Assembly: GCA_009602725.1 (NCBI GenBank)
Contig: WELB01000038.1
Location: forward strand, 161,571-192,383
From: Spirogloea muscicola
Taxonomy: Eukaryota; Streptophyta; Zygnematophyceae; Spirogloeales; Spirogloeaceae
Direction: 5' to 3'
Length of the DNA stretch: 30,813 bases
In this document: piece after piece, positions 1 to 9,563 of the stretch
Layout: every line of letters starts with the position of its first letter
Position numbering within the stretch: position 1 is the stretch's first letter
Notes under the pieces: generated by a model
What the model was told of the DNA's origin: nothing
Database searches by the model: none
Seen by the model: the letters and a program-made list of their open reading frames with translations, nothing else
Position numbers and translations under genes: made by a program

Positions 1-48
1 CTTGGCGGCGCGCGGCGGCGGCGGCTGCGGCGGCGCGGGGTCCGGCAT
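1..48 (-). CDS. Possible 5' end of a gene running off the left edge
   Basis: On the minus strand an ATG at 48-46 opens 16 codons to the window edge, reading MPDPAPPQPPPPRAAK. The start has G at +4 only if the next codon were G, which it is not (CCG), so the Kozak context is only fair. A proline/alanine-rich, GC-rich start resembles the first exons of the other genes here. With so few codons no family can be recognised, and simple GC-rich sequence could produce this by chance. Confidence 0.2.
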   Translation of the reverse strand, partial: MPDPAPPQPPPPRAAK

Positions 49-159
49 GGCGGGCGGGGGCCCGGAGTGAAGGCAAGCTGCCGCGCAAGCTTCGGGGGGC
101 GGGTGCCGGGCGGGGGAGGCGGGGGAGGAGGGAAGGAGAAGCAGCTCTTTTTAAAAGGG

Positions 160-290
160 CCGTCTAAAGTCTACCGTATGCGCCTGGCCATCTCGCTGCA
201 GGCGGTCTATGGCCCGCGCGCTACACCTTCGTGCCGGCCGCGCACTCGCTGCTGCCTCTGGCTCTGGCCAGGAAAATTTCGTGTATTTGA
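160..290 (+). pseudogene. Retroelement ORF 3' fragment (copy a)
   Basis: The plus strand encodes a short segment containing VYRMRLAISLQ, followed by Arg/Pro-rich residues. It aligns by eye with VFRMRLSVSRQ in the minus-strand copy at 29590-29940 and VFRMRLAVSFQ at 1806-2126. The frame drifts after about 25 codons. Downstream on the same strand come the tail motif (about 415-435) and hairpin (about 525-545), the same order as in copy d. I infer a 5'-truncated, decayed copy of a retroelement-like ORF; the family is not certain. Confidence 0.45.
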
Positions 291-1444
291 AACAAACATA
301 GGCCAATGGCCAAGTACAAAGGCAAGCAAGCACATCTAAATATCTACATAACCTACAGCAGGTTGACCCGCTCAGGGGACCCCCTTCCACGCGCCTAGCC
401 TCTCTGATCTGCGGCTGCTTAGCAGGGGTTACTGAGTGATTCGTAGCAGCTATGCTTCGTTTTGTGCTTGCTTTCCTTAGCGCTTCCCCTGGCCCCCTAC
501 TCGTACTTTGTTCATTCTTTCTAGGGCTGGCTTGTCCAGCCCCTCTCCTCAATGGGCGAGCTCGTTCTTCTAAAGCCAGAAAGGCCCGATACGACCGCCA
601 AGGTCCGAAGAGCAGCTTAGGGGGAAACGGCGTGCATCGAGTGGCCCGGGGCCGCGCTGGCCCAAGGCGAGAGGAACTCATTTAGTACCTTGCTTTCTGC
701 TCCATCCCGCTCCTCCAGACTTTGTCCAAGCCCTCTCACAGCCACCAGTCACTCTGGCCGCGCTTTCTCTCGAGAGGAACTAGAAGCTCGCTTCCAGATC
801 TTCCAAAGGAGAGATACCAATGCTCTGCCCAAGGCAAGGCCGCGGGCAGAAGCCCATCAAAGAAGACACGCTTTCAGAATTCCTATTGAAGACGGCTGCG
901 ACAGCACGATCGTCCAGCCAGCCCGCCCAAGTGGATCTCCGAAGGGGGCCCAAGAAGGCGCCCAAAACAGAATCCGCACAGCTATGCCCAAAAGCGCCTG
1001 GAAACTCGCACTGTGGAGGTGGCCAGGGGGAGCCGAAGAGGCGGCGGCAGAGGGCAGTGAGAGAGTTCTCCGAATCTGCGGCTGCTTAGCAGGGGTTACT
1101 GAGTGTCTCGTAGCTGCTTTGTTTCTGTTTCTTAGCGCTTCCCCTGGCCCCCTTCTCGTACTCTGTTCATTCCTTTGTCCATTCTTTTTTGGCTGGCTTC
1201 TGCCAGCCCCTCTCTTCTATGGGCGAGCTCATCTTCTCCGAATGGCGGGCTTGCGGCCGAGCACGCGCCCCGGGTATCGCGCAGACTCAGTGGCCGCCCC
1301 AGCCCCGTGGCTCCCAGGTCGGCGGGCAGCGGGCAGGGCGAAGAGAAGAAACAGCTCATCCAATGTAAGGCAAAATGGCTGTGAGAGGCCAGCCCAAAGG
1401 AGTGTACAAAGACTGGAAAGAGAGGGGGCTCGCCCATTGAGGAT

Positions 1445-1778
1445 AGAAGGCTCGCCCATAGAGAAAGAGGGGCTGGCAAAGCCAGCCCAAAAAGAATGGA
1501 CAATGTCCAAAGCCGAAGAATGAGATGCCGAGGAAGGACTCCTCTAAGAAAGACAAGCACACAAGAAGAAACAAAGCAGCTACTAATCACTCTACTCTAC
1601 CAATCACGACAACATACTAGGGAAGCTCAGTACCCGCGAGTGAGCAACATCAGGTCCGAGTAGTAGATTGGTAGAGTAGAGGAGTCCTTCCTCGGCATCT
1701 CATTCTTCGGCTTTGGACATTGTCCATTCTTTTTGGGCTGGCTTTGCCAGCCCCTCTTTCTCTATGGGCGAGCCTTCT
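1445..1778. repeat. Perfect 102-bp inverted repeat (foldback element)
   Basis: The left arm 1445-1546 and right arm 1677-1778 are exact reverse complements over all 102 bases, separated by a 130-bp spacer (1547-1676). Each arm contains its own 7-bp-stem hairpin, GGCTGGCAAAGCCAGCC. The spacer also carries a shorter nested inverted pair: CTCTACTCTACCAATC near 1590-1605 and its complement near 1667-1682. I see no transposase frame. The absence of any mismatch between arms indicates recent formation or gene conversion. The same arm sequence occurs twice at 30572-30809 and once at 21457-21545. Confidence 0.9.
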
Positions 1779-1805
1779 TTTTGAGTAGCTCGAGGCAGGG
1801 AAGGA

Positions 1806-2126
1806 GGCACTCCGCCGAGACCCGGAGGCAGCGGCCAGAGCGCGTCCTGCGCGCGTGTGGACAGCGTGGGCAAGGGATCGCTGGAACGATACCGCCAAGC
1901 GCATACGAAAGACCTGGGCGAGCGACCCGGCGGCGTTGAAGCCGCCCCCGGGCGGACCCGACCGCCGATCAATAGCCTGACGAGCAAGCCGCTGGAGGAG
2001 ATCCAGCCAGCGGCTGCCGAAGGCCCCGTGAACATCTATCGCCAGGGCCGCGAACTCATCACCGACCGGGTGATCGGCATATTTTTTCTCTTTTGCCCGG
2101 GCTGCCAGGCCCTGCAAACGACGCCG
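1806..2126 (-). pseudogene. Retroelement ORF 3' fragment (copy b)
   Basis: The minus-strand frame reads ...KYADHP, then FAALAIDVHGAFGSRWLDLL, then AQVFRMRLAVSFQRSLAHA, and ends in GRALAAASGSR. The same ordered blocks appear in copies at 26614-26880 and 29590-29940, so this is a repeated protein-coding segment rather than chance. Position at the 3' end of repeats and 5' truncation suggest the C-terminal end of a non-LTR retrotransposon polyprotein. No reverse-transcriptase catalytic motif is present in the window, so that family call is inference. Confidence 0.5.
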
Positions 2127-2350
2127 ACCTGGTGGGGTTGCCAGAGTCGTAGCTGTCATTTGTCACCACATCAGCGATGATGCGGGGAATGCGGGGATAG
2201 GGGCTGGGAAAGCCAGGCCCAAAAAGAATGAACAAAGTACGAGAAGGGGGGGGGCCAGAGGAAGCGCTGAGAAAACAAAGCACACAAAGAAAGAAAGCAG
2301 CTGCAAATCACTCAGTAACCCCTGCTAAGCAGCCGCAAATCAGAGAGGCT

Positions 2351-3292
2351 AGGGTCCTGAAAGTGGGTCCCCTGGCCCAAACGGCGGAAGGAGGAAAAAG
2401 CAGGATCCTATTCTCCGTGACTTTTTCTGCAAGCGGAAAAACACTCCCCTGCCCGACCCCCCCCGGGCGGGCAGGTTTTGCGGGCCGGCCCCGCCCCCGT
2501 GCAGCGGCGTCCCGGGGCCGTGGGCATCTTGATGGCAGTCACCGCCGCCCGCCGCGTGGCAGAAAGCTGACCGGAAGATTCCCAACGATCCGACGGCCAC
2601 ATGCCCCTGCTGCACGCTCGTCTGCCATCGTCGCCCGCACCCCTCCCTGCGGCTCGTGCCTGCCGGCGGGTGACGTCACCGTCGGCCTTGCGCCGCGAGG
2701 CAGCCCGGCGCCCTCCGGCTGTGCCGGATTTTCCATATGGTAGATCTGCCCGGAAGGAGGGGTGCCACGTGGCGGCAGCGAAGGAGGTGAGGAAGTCGGC
2801 TGGCTCCCGGAGAACCGGGTCGGTCGCCGTGGAGCCGGGCGGTGACGTGGCAGCTGACGACCAGCCGCCCCTGGCCGGCCTCCCCCCCCTCAAAACAATT
2901 CATAATTTCAATCTCTGTATGCAACTTGGCTGGCTTGAAGTAACGCTTTTCTTATATCGTCAACCATTTTCCTCTCCGCCCAACCTGCTTCGCGGAGCCG
3001 CCATGGCGGCGCCCCAGGCCAGCCACAGCTCGGGGCTCCCCCGCCCAAGCCCAGCCACTGCCGTCTCCGGGAGCGCCGCGCCTTCTTGCAGGCCGGGAGC
3101 CCACTGAGCGGCTGGCCTCGCGGAGTCCTGCTAAACCCCGTTGGCGGCCCGTCTAGCCTCGCCCTGCAAAGCCCGCGACGGGGCCTGCACTCGGCCGCCT
3201 TCACTCTCAGGCTGACGGCTGAGTACTTACGGCGCTTGAGCTCGTCGGCGTGATGGCTCGCCGTCCGTAGTCCCGAGGCCCGCAAGTGGGCA
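2351..3292. other. GC-rich 5' flank of the RING-H2 gene; no gene seen
   Basis: This stretch is GC-rich, with several overlapping open frames on both strands that match no family I know and lack coherent codon usage. It probably holds the promoter and 5' untranslated region of the gene starting at 3335. No TATA-like element can be placed with confidence. Confidence 0.4.
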
Positions 3293-3334
3293 GTCGGAGC
3301 CGGCCAGGGGGCCGTCGGAGCCGGGCCAGGGGCC
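3293..3334 (+). repeat. Two tandem 21-bp copies abutting the RING-H2 start codon
   Basis: Positions 3293-3313 and 3314-3334 are two near-identical 21-bp units (each begins GTCGGAGCCG and ends in GGCC; they differ by a shifted G). The second ends directly at the ATG at 3335. It lies in the presumed 5' leader. Confidence 0.7.
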
Positions 3335-4483
3335 ATGGCGGCCGGGCCGGCGCCGTCTGGCTCCGACGACGGCGGCGGCGGCAGCGCGGCCGCCTCGCCT
3401 CCTCACTTCAGCTCCGCCGTGGCGCTCGTCATCCTCGCCGTCGTGCTCTTCTTCGTCGCCCTCCTCGCCATCAAGTTCCACAGCGTCTGCTGCCACGTGG
3501 TTCTGAGCCACCGGGGCGAAGCGCCTCCGCTGCCGGCGCCGCTGCAAAGCAGAGCGGCGCCGCAGCACTTGCTGCTCGCTGCGGGGGCGGCGCCGCCTGT
3601 ACCCTCCGCCTGGCAGCCGCCGCCTCGGAGCCGGGGCTTGAGCGCCGAGGCGGTGGCGCTGCTGCCGAGCTACACGTTCTCCAGCATCGCCAGCGCCGAT
3701 GGTGGCTGCGCGACCGAGGCCGGCGGCCGGGAGTGCGCTGTGTGCCTGGCCGAGTATGTGCATGGCGACACGCTACGGCGGCTGCCAGCATGCAACCACG
3801 CCTTCCACGCCGTATGCGTCGACCCCTGGCTGGGAGACCACCAGTCCTGTCCAGTCTGCCGGTGAGCGAGGCGCTTATTCTTGATTTTCCCGTTGTCGAG
3901 CGGCAAGTACAACATTGTCGAGTACAACATTAAGGGGATTATGTTATGGACTGGCCACTGCTTTCTGGCTGCTCTGCTTCTCAATGTCAGCAAGCACTCT
4001 TTCATTGGTCTATCTCGGTGGCACTGCTGCAGGAAGTCCGTGTTGGCTGGCGAGCTCGCAGCCGGGCCTGAGAAGACGGGAGACCATCTGCCGCGGCTTC
4101 CCCCGGCAGAGAACCCCGCTGATGACAGCAGTGGGGCCGCTGGAGATGGCGCAGCCCCTGCAGGGGGCGTGCTGCCACTTGTGGAGGTTGTTGTGCAGGT
4201 CCCACCCTCAACCGTGGCAGGGACGACTGCGACAGCCCCGTCGGCGCAGGCAACGGTTGGTACAGCATCGCCTGCTGGCTTTTGGGGCACCATAGCCGGT
4301 AGGGCCGGATTCGATGACCGCCGCTCGCGGCGCTGGGACTTCGGTGGGATCGACGTCGGAAGCCTCTCCTCGCCAGTACCTAGCAGCAGGAGCCCACCAG
4401 GGCCAGTGCAGGAGCCTGCACCGCCGCTCCTTCGGCGGTTCTTGTCACGGCTTCGACAAACACCTGCTGCCTCGGAAACGTAG
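3335..4483 (+). CDS. ATL-type RING-H2 E3 ubiquitin ligase, membrane-anchored
   Basis: There are two exons, 3335-3861 and 4033-4483, giving about 325 residues. The intron (GTGAGC...GCTGCAG) splits the Arg codon directly after the RING, and the phases match exactly. The start is GCCATGG. Residues 26-46 form a hydrophobic membrane helix. The GLD-like motif [13 protein letters not shown] follows near residue 101. The RING-H2 lies at 134-175 with C-x2-C-x15-C-x-H-x2-H-x2-C-x10-C-x2-C spacing and the ATL-typical Trp (DPWL). This order of helix, GLD and RING-H2 defines the ATL family, in which the RING recruits an E2 enzyme to ubiquitinate targets. The C-terminal 150 residues are low-complexity (Pro, Ala, Gly), and no substrate is predictable. 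Family placement is firm; the specific orthologue is not. Confidence 0.88.
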
Positions 4484-6304
4484 ACGGGCCGGTTGCCGTC
4501 AAACCATAGCTACAATAGGAAGTCAAGCTCCACATGCGAGCTCTGAAGGTAGCACCACCCATGCGCTAAGATAGGCGCCCTCAGCGCTGCCAGATAAAGT
4601 GGAATGGCTTGTTGCAAGGCCCGTCAGGAGCTGCAGATGCCAAGCTCTACCAGCCCCCAGGTTGCCCTTCTGCTTCCATGATCTCCAAATCGTGGTCCCT
4701 CAGAAGCACTCCGCCTATGCAGACCCATGCTTTTAGGTTGCTCAGGTCGAAGGTGCAAAGCAGACTCTTAGCCGGTACCATATTCTTGGAGGTGATGTTT
4801 GGTGCTCAACAAAACAGGCTCGGTCCAGGGTGAAAGTAATTTGCCTCTCGACCAGGTCAAGCCTCTGGTCTGTCATTTGAGGTGGTGTAGCTTGCATCAT
4901 GATTGTTGATAGATCATGACGCGATCAGCGAGAAAGGATTGGCTGCCATCCACCTTCAACAGTTAGCAGCCCCTGCCCGATGTATATCCTTCCTCTGTTC
5001 ACTATCCTACGATGGCTCCCTCGCACCAACCCGCCCTCCTTGCTCCAAGCAGCCACGCACATGGGTCCAAATCTTGAAACAGGCTTTCCCCCTTCTCTAA
5101 ACAGCCCAATCCAGTTGTCTATTCTGGCACTCTATCTGACCAGGATGAACATGCATAATCATACATCTCATGTTGCTTCTTTAATAGAGGAGCTGGTGCA
5201 ATTTGGAGCCCCACAAACATTACCCCTCACAAGAAAATGATGAGGAAGTTGAAGTGAAGGGTTATCAAATTACGGGCGTCAAAGGCAGCTTCGTAGGCCT
5301 TGTCAGTACTGATTCATAGCCAGGACCACATAGCCAACAGAACGGGATCGGAATGTAGCAAACAGAGCAAAGCTTGACTCAGCGATTGGTCTGCACACGT
5401 CGAATTATCTGATACAATAAACTCCACCGCCTCATAGCTCATCGGCTTTGTTAGCGTTGGCGACCAGGAGCGCGATGGTACTTAAGAATCTGTTCCAAGG
5501 TGTGTGGTGGCCTCCGCGACTTTTAGGTCACCCTCGTTGTGTCCACTCCACGTTAGCTCAAGCGGCCATCATTGTACCCGAGGCTTTCCTACTCCTCACA
5601 AGCATTCCGTTGAGAGCTGGCGAGGGCGGAGAAGGTGCTTTGCGAAAGTAGAGGATGCTACACAGACCCACCAGAGGAGGCGAGCAGTCAAGGGAAGTGC
5701 CGCTATTCATGTCAGCTAGGAGGACAGTGTGATGGACAAGATCTAAAGTTCTCACATATTGTCATCTGCAATATGAAGGAGTCGTGAAGTGTATGAACGT
5801 CATAAGCGATACCTACTCGCCCCAGCAAGGACACTTGGAGCCTGCAAATGCTATGGGCAGGCTTGCACGCCCCAGCAAAATATTTTCATGAAGTCTGGAT
5901 TCTTTCTGAGCACGCTTGCAGCCTCGTAGCAACTTGCATCAGGTACTCGACAGGGGAGGTCTAGACCGAGTAGCCCCTTCCACTTCTCCTCCCTGCTGCT
6001 CGTTGGCTGACCAGGCAACTTGCATTCCAGGCCATGCGGTTGGGGGCATACCACTCTCCTCTGGAGAAAGAGCGTGAGCTGAGGAGAAACAGCGTAAACT
6101 GAGTGAGAGAGGGCCAGATAGACTGAAGTACATCTACATACGCAGGCCGACTGCTGTTATGGCGGCTCGCTAGTGACCGGTGGCTCAGGCTTAGAGGTCG
6201 CAAATCAATGCCCGCTACCGGAGTGCAGGATTCCAAGCTCGCTTGCCACCTGCTAGAGCTCGCCCAGCTATCAGATGAAGAGCATGGGCCTGAGCTGGCT
6301 ACAG
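4484..6304. other. Intergenic stretch; no gene seen
   Basis: This holds the 3' flank of the RING-H2 gene and further intergenic DNA. Open frames here are short and match nothing recognisable. Base composition falls toward AT compared with the flanking exons. I see no RNA gene. Confidence 0.5.
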
Positions 6305-6562
6305 ACGTTCACCTACCTTTCCATTCCTTTGGGCTTGCCTCTCCCAGCCACCAGTCAATCTGGCCGCGCTTAGTTCACATACGCTGTGGCGCAAGGGGAG
6401 TGCTGTCGCGCACCACCACGATGGGCATACCCAAGGCTGACAATCTCTCCGTCAAGCGGGGTGCGGCATCGAGGACGCGTGCGCTCATACAAAGGAAGCG
6501 CGGCCAGATTGACTGGTTGGCTGGGAAAGTCAGCCAGATGCATACAGGTAGGTGTTCATGAC
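6305..6562. repeat. Imperfect foldback with about 65-bp arms
   Basis: The left arm (about 6305-6371) and right arm (about 6493-6562) are imperfect reverse complements. They share CACCTACCT at the outer ends, a degenerate GGCT...CAGCC hairpin, and the core CCAGTCAATCTGGCCGCGCT at the inner ends. The roughly 120-bp interior is unique in this window. The inner core also occurs, lightly diverged, at 742-770 (+) and 26350-26378 (-), so this belongs to the same dispersed repeat superfamily. Confidence 0.7.
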
Positions 6563-6750
6563 GGAGCCACAGGCTAGGCAGCCAGGGCGCTCTTACTTAG
6601 TGTAATTAAAAGAAAGCGGCTGCTGTTATGAAAGAATCGGAGAACGGAAGGCCAAAGTGGCTAAGCTTGGCCACTCTGGCCTTCGGAAAAGTGCCCTGAG
6701 CACCCGCGCCTGCAGGCCCCTGGCCGGGCGCAGCGCTCCGGGGCCCCACC

Positions 6751-8420
6751 ATGGCCGCCATGGCGGCCGCCTCCGCCGCCCGGGCCCTGGGCTCGCCGCC
6801 GCCGCCACCGCCGCCACANGCCGCTGCTCCGCGGGCCCCGCGCCGTCGCGACGGCGGTCCCCGCGCCGCGAGCCGCTGCCGGGCGGCAGCTGCCCTGCCA
6901 GACCAGCCGACTGCGACCGCCGTCGATCGTGGACCGGCGGCGGCGGCGGCAGCTGCAGGAGCAGTCCTTCCTCTGCCAAGCGGCCGGCGCCATGGCTTCC
7001 ATGGCGGCCTCGTCCGAAGGGCCTGGCGGCATAGGCCTCAGCGTGGGCGCCGGCGAGCCCGCCTCCGCCGGCTCCACGGCCGGCCTCCGGCCTCCGGCGG
7101 CGGCCACGCTGGCCCAGAAGGCGCGCGCCGCCGCCTTCTACTTCACCACCTTCGCGCTGGCCGTGCCGCTCTTCGCCGTCATGCTGGCGCTGCACCCGCT
7201 CGTCGTGCTGCTGGACAGGCACCGCCGCCGCGCCCACCACGCCGTCAACGCCGTGTGGGCCAAGTGCACGACGCGGCCGTTCTACGCCACGGCGCTGGAG
7301 GGCGCGGAGCACCTGCCGGCGCCCGACGCGGCCGCCGTGTACGTCGCCAACCACCAAAGCTTCCTGGACATCTACACGCTCTTCCAGCTCGGCCGCCCCT
7401 TCAAGTTCATCTCCAAGACCTCCAACTTCCTCATCCCCATCGTCGGCTGGTCCATGTGGCTCACCGGCCACGTCCCGCTCAAGCGCCTCGACAGGCGGAG
7501 CCAGATGGTGGGTCTCGGACGGCGTCGCCATGGCGGCCGTGGTGCCTTTGCATTGTCCTCTGCTTTTCTGACTCAATGGCCTCGATTCTGACAGGGGCAC
7601 TACCCAAGTAGTGAAGACTTGTGATACATGAGTTAGTACTGCACCATCTCATTGATCTGGCAGCAGGTAGTTGAGGATTCAATGGGCTTGCTCTTATCAA
7701 AAGAGTAAAGGCAGAGCTGTTCACTAATCTGGGTTGACAGGGAGCTCGCATCAACGTTGGACACCAATGCAGGAGTGCCTGAAGCTCTGCCTGGACCTCC
7801 TGAAGCGCGGCGTGCCGGTGCTCTTCTTCCCCGAGGGCACGCGCACCAAAGACGGCAAGATGGACGACTTCAAGGTCAGCAACGCACGATGGCCACATTG
7901 TTTCTTTCTTGCTCCCCCTCCACTCTCACTGTCTTGCAATCCCTCTCCTGCTCCTCACTCTGTGCCTCAGTCCATCCTCTGTCACCCTCCTCTTCCTGGG
8001 ACTCCTGCTATCCTCTTCTTTATCTTCTGCATGTCAGACTTATCATGAATGCACCTCTAAGTACGTTGTTGTAGTCGCCACATGGTTGTGGCTTGCCACT
8101 CAGTGGCAGCTCCACGTCAATGTCAGTCACGTCGTTCGTCAAGCTCATGGTCATCTTGCCGCCGCTGTGTTGCACGTGTGGTGACTCCACAGAAGGGCGC
8201 CTTCAGCCTGGCGGCCAAGACAGGGGTGCCGGTCGTGCCGATTGCACTTATTGGGACAGGCGACCTGATGCCCAATGAGATGGAGAACAGCCTGCGGCCC
8301 GGCGCCGTGAAGATAGTGATACACCCACCCATTATTGGTGCCAATGCTGACGCCCTCTGCTCACAAACAAGGGAGGTCATTGCTGCCACACTGCGCCGCC
8401 ATGGCATGGGCGTGCGGTAG
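6751..8420 (+). CDS. LPAT1: Plastid 1-acyl-sn-glycerol-3-phosphate acyltransferase (LPAT)
   Basis: There are three exons: 6751-7507, 7773-7874 and 8193-8420. Splice phases are all 0, with donors GTGGGT and GTCAGC. The enzyme acylates lysophosphatidate at sn-2 to make phosphatidic acid. Visible motifs are NHQSFLD (the H-x4-D catalytic box), FKFISKTS, FFPEGTR and TGVPVVPI, all in the order and spacing of plastidial LPAT1/ATS2. A hydrophobic segment precedes the H-x4-D box. The start ATG at 6751 sits in CCCACCATGG. Its frame joins the conserved core only if the N at 6819 is not a real base; then an Ala/Pro/Arg-rich N-terminus of transit-peptide type results, about 361 residues in all. Otherwise the first in-frame ATG is 6929. 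The core assignment is firm; the N-terminus depends on the N. Confidence 0.92.
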
Positions 8421-9563
8421 CAAGAAAACGTGAACGTGAAAGCCCTTATTCTTCCTTGCAAGTCTTTTGTAATCCTTAAGGTTGTCAAACGTTCAGCAAT
8501 GTGGCCCTGCCATCGTGGCAGTATTCATGGAGTGTCAGCTTCAGATTGAGACTGCCACGCTGGTACATTGCCCCGAAGAGTGCCAATGAGGGCCTGGTGT
8601 TCAGTGGATGACTGCCCAGTCTCGGGACTTTCACAGCGGCGTTGACATGGTTGGCAGAGCTCTCATTCCTAACATGCAGAGGCGTTGGCACCATCATCTC
8701 TATCAACGCCCGCAACATTTAGTTGTTAGAGCTCCGGTTCAGCAAGGAATTAGACACCAATTTTGACCAGCAAGGTCACAAGCACAACAGTGACTCCTTG
8801 TGGATGCTCTAGTGCCATATGGCACTTCCCATACATCAGCTTCTTCAAAATGCCCTGCCACAAGGTGCTCCACCAAACATTTGCCATGCCTGGCATCTCA
8901 TGTCACAGACTAATGATAACTAGAGATCAAGCCGACCGTCTGTTGAAGTTTCTACCGAAAGCATTGCTTAGGCTGGTCCAGCAGGGGACTAATCTGAAGT
9001 TTTGCAGCAAGCTGCGGGAAACTTGTCTAATGCATCTGTATGCTGGATCACTTAGACCATTCAGCAGGCCCCCTCACTTGTCCCCGCTTGTGGCGGCCAG
9101 GCCTTGCAAGCATGCAGTCATCACTCAATGAACCAAGACCAGCTTCAGCTGCTCCTGGAAATAGGTTGCAATATCAGATGTTGTACAATCTACGGTGAAG
9201 TGAAATTGTGTACGCCCAGAAGTCTGATTTACCTGGACAGGGTCTTTGTCGATGATCACCTTGCGCACAGAAGTTCCGTTCAATCATGCACCTTGTTTTT
9301 GTGCTGGGTGTTATCGTGCTGGACAAAATAACACTCCAATTACAAGCATTGTGGCCCCTTGCGTGGGGTGAGATGCAGGGGCGCAAGCGGTTCCTTTAAG
9401 TGGTCGGCATCTGAAATTCTTGTCAAATGCCTTTGTGGCCAGTGACAGTGTACCATGAGGCGGGGTAGGAGGGACTCTTGTGCACTAGTCTCACACTCCT
9501 GTGATTGCGCAGGACTGAGGTGAATGCTGGCGAGCTGAGAAGGGAAGACGCTTAGCTGCCACA
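8421..9563. other. Convergent intergenic region (LPAT and kinase 3' ends)
   Basis: The two flanking genes end toward each other here, so both 3' untranslated regions are expected. No gene, RNA or repeat of the families found elsewhere in the window is recognisable. Confidence 0.5.

Larger units (their letters stand above)
1..2350. repeat. Repeat block: dispersed hairpin repeats and retroelement tails
   Basis: There is no host gene here. The block holds several copies of one repeat family. Plus-strand tails contain CTGCTTAGCAGGGGTTACTG at about 415-435 and 1082-1101, each followed by a 'gcgcttcccctggcccc' segment, 'tttgttcattcttt' and a GGCTGG...CCAGCC hairpin (about 525-545 and 1190-1210). 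Minus-strand copies lie at 2205-2350 (hairpin about 2209-2222, tail motif 2311-2335) and 1385-1410. Plus-strand degenerate copies occur near 720-775. Open frames here read through repeat units and are not conserved as proteins. Confidence 0.7.

Noticed and set aside
2408-3336. Overlapping open frames in the GC-rich flank of the RING-H2 gene
   Set aside because: Several frames on both strands are equally open, with arginine/proline/alanine-rich noise and no recognisable motif.
6626-7600. 324-codon minus frame opposite LPAT
   Set aside because: It is the complement of GC-rich LPAT coding sequence, has only low-complexity residues, and the plus strand carries all catalytic motifs.
8468-8472. 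TGTAA as the LPAT polyadenylation signal
   Set aside because: It lies a plausible distance after the stop, but this signal is typical of chlorophytes, not streptophytes, and a 5-base match is expected by chance.
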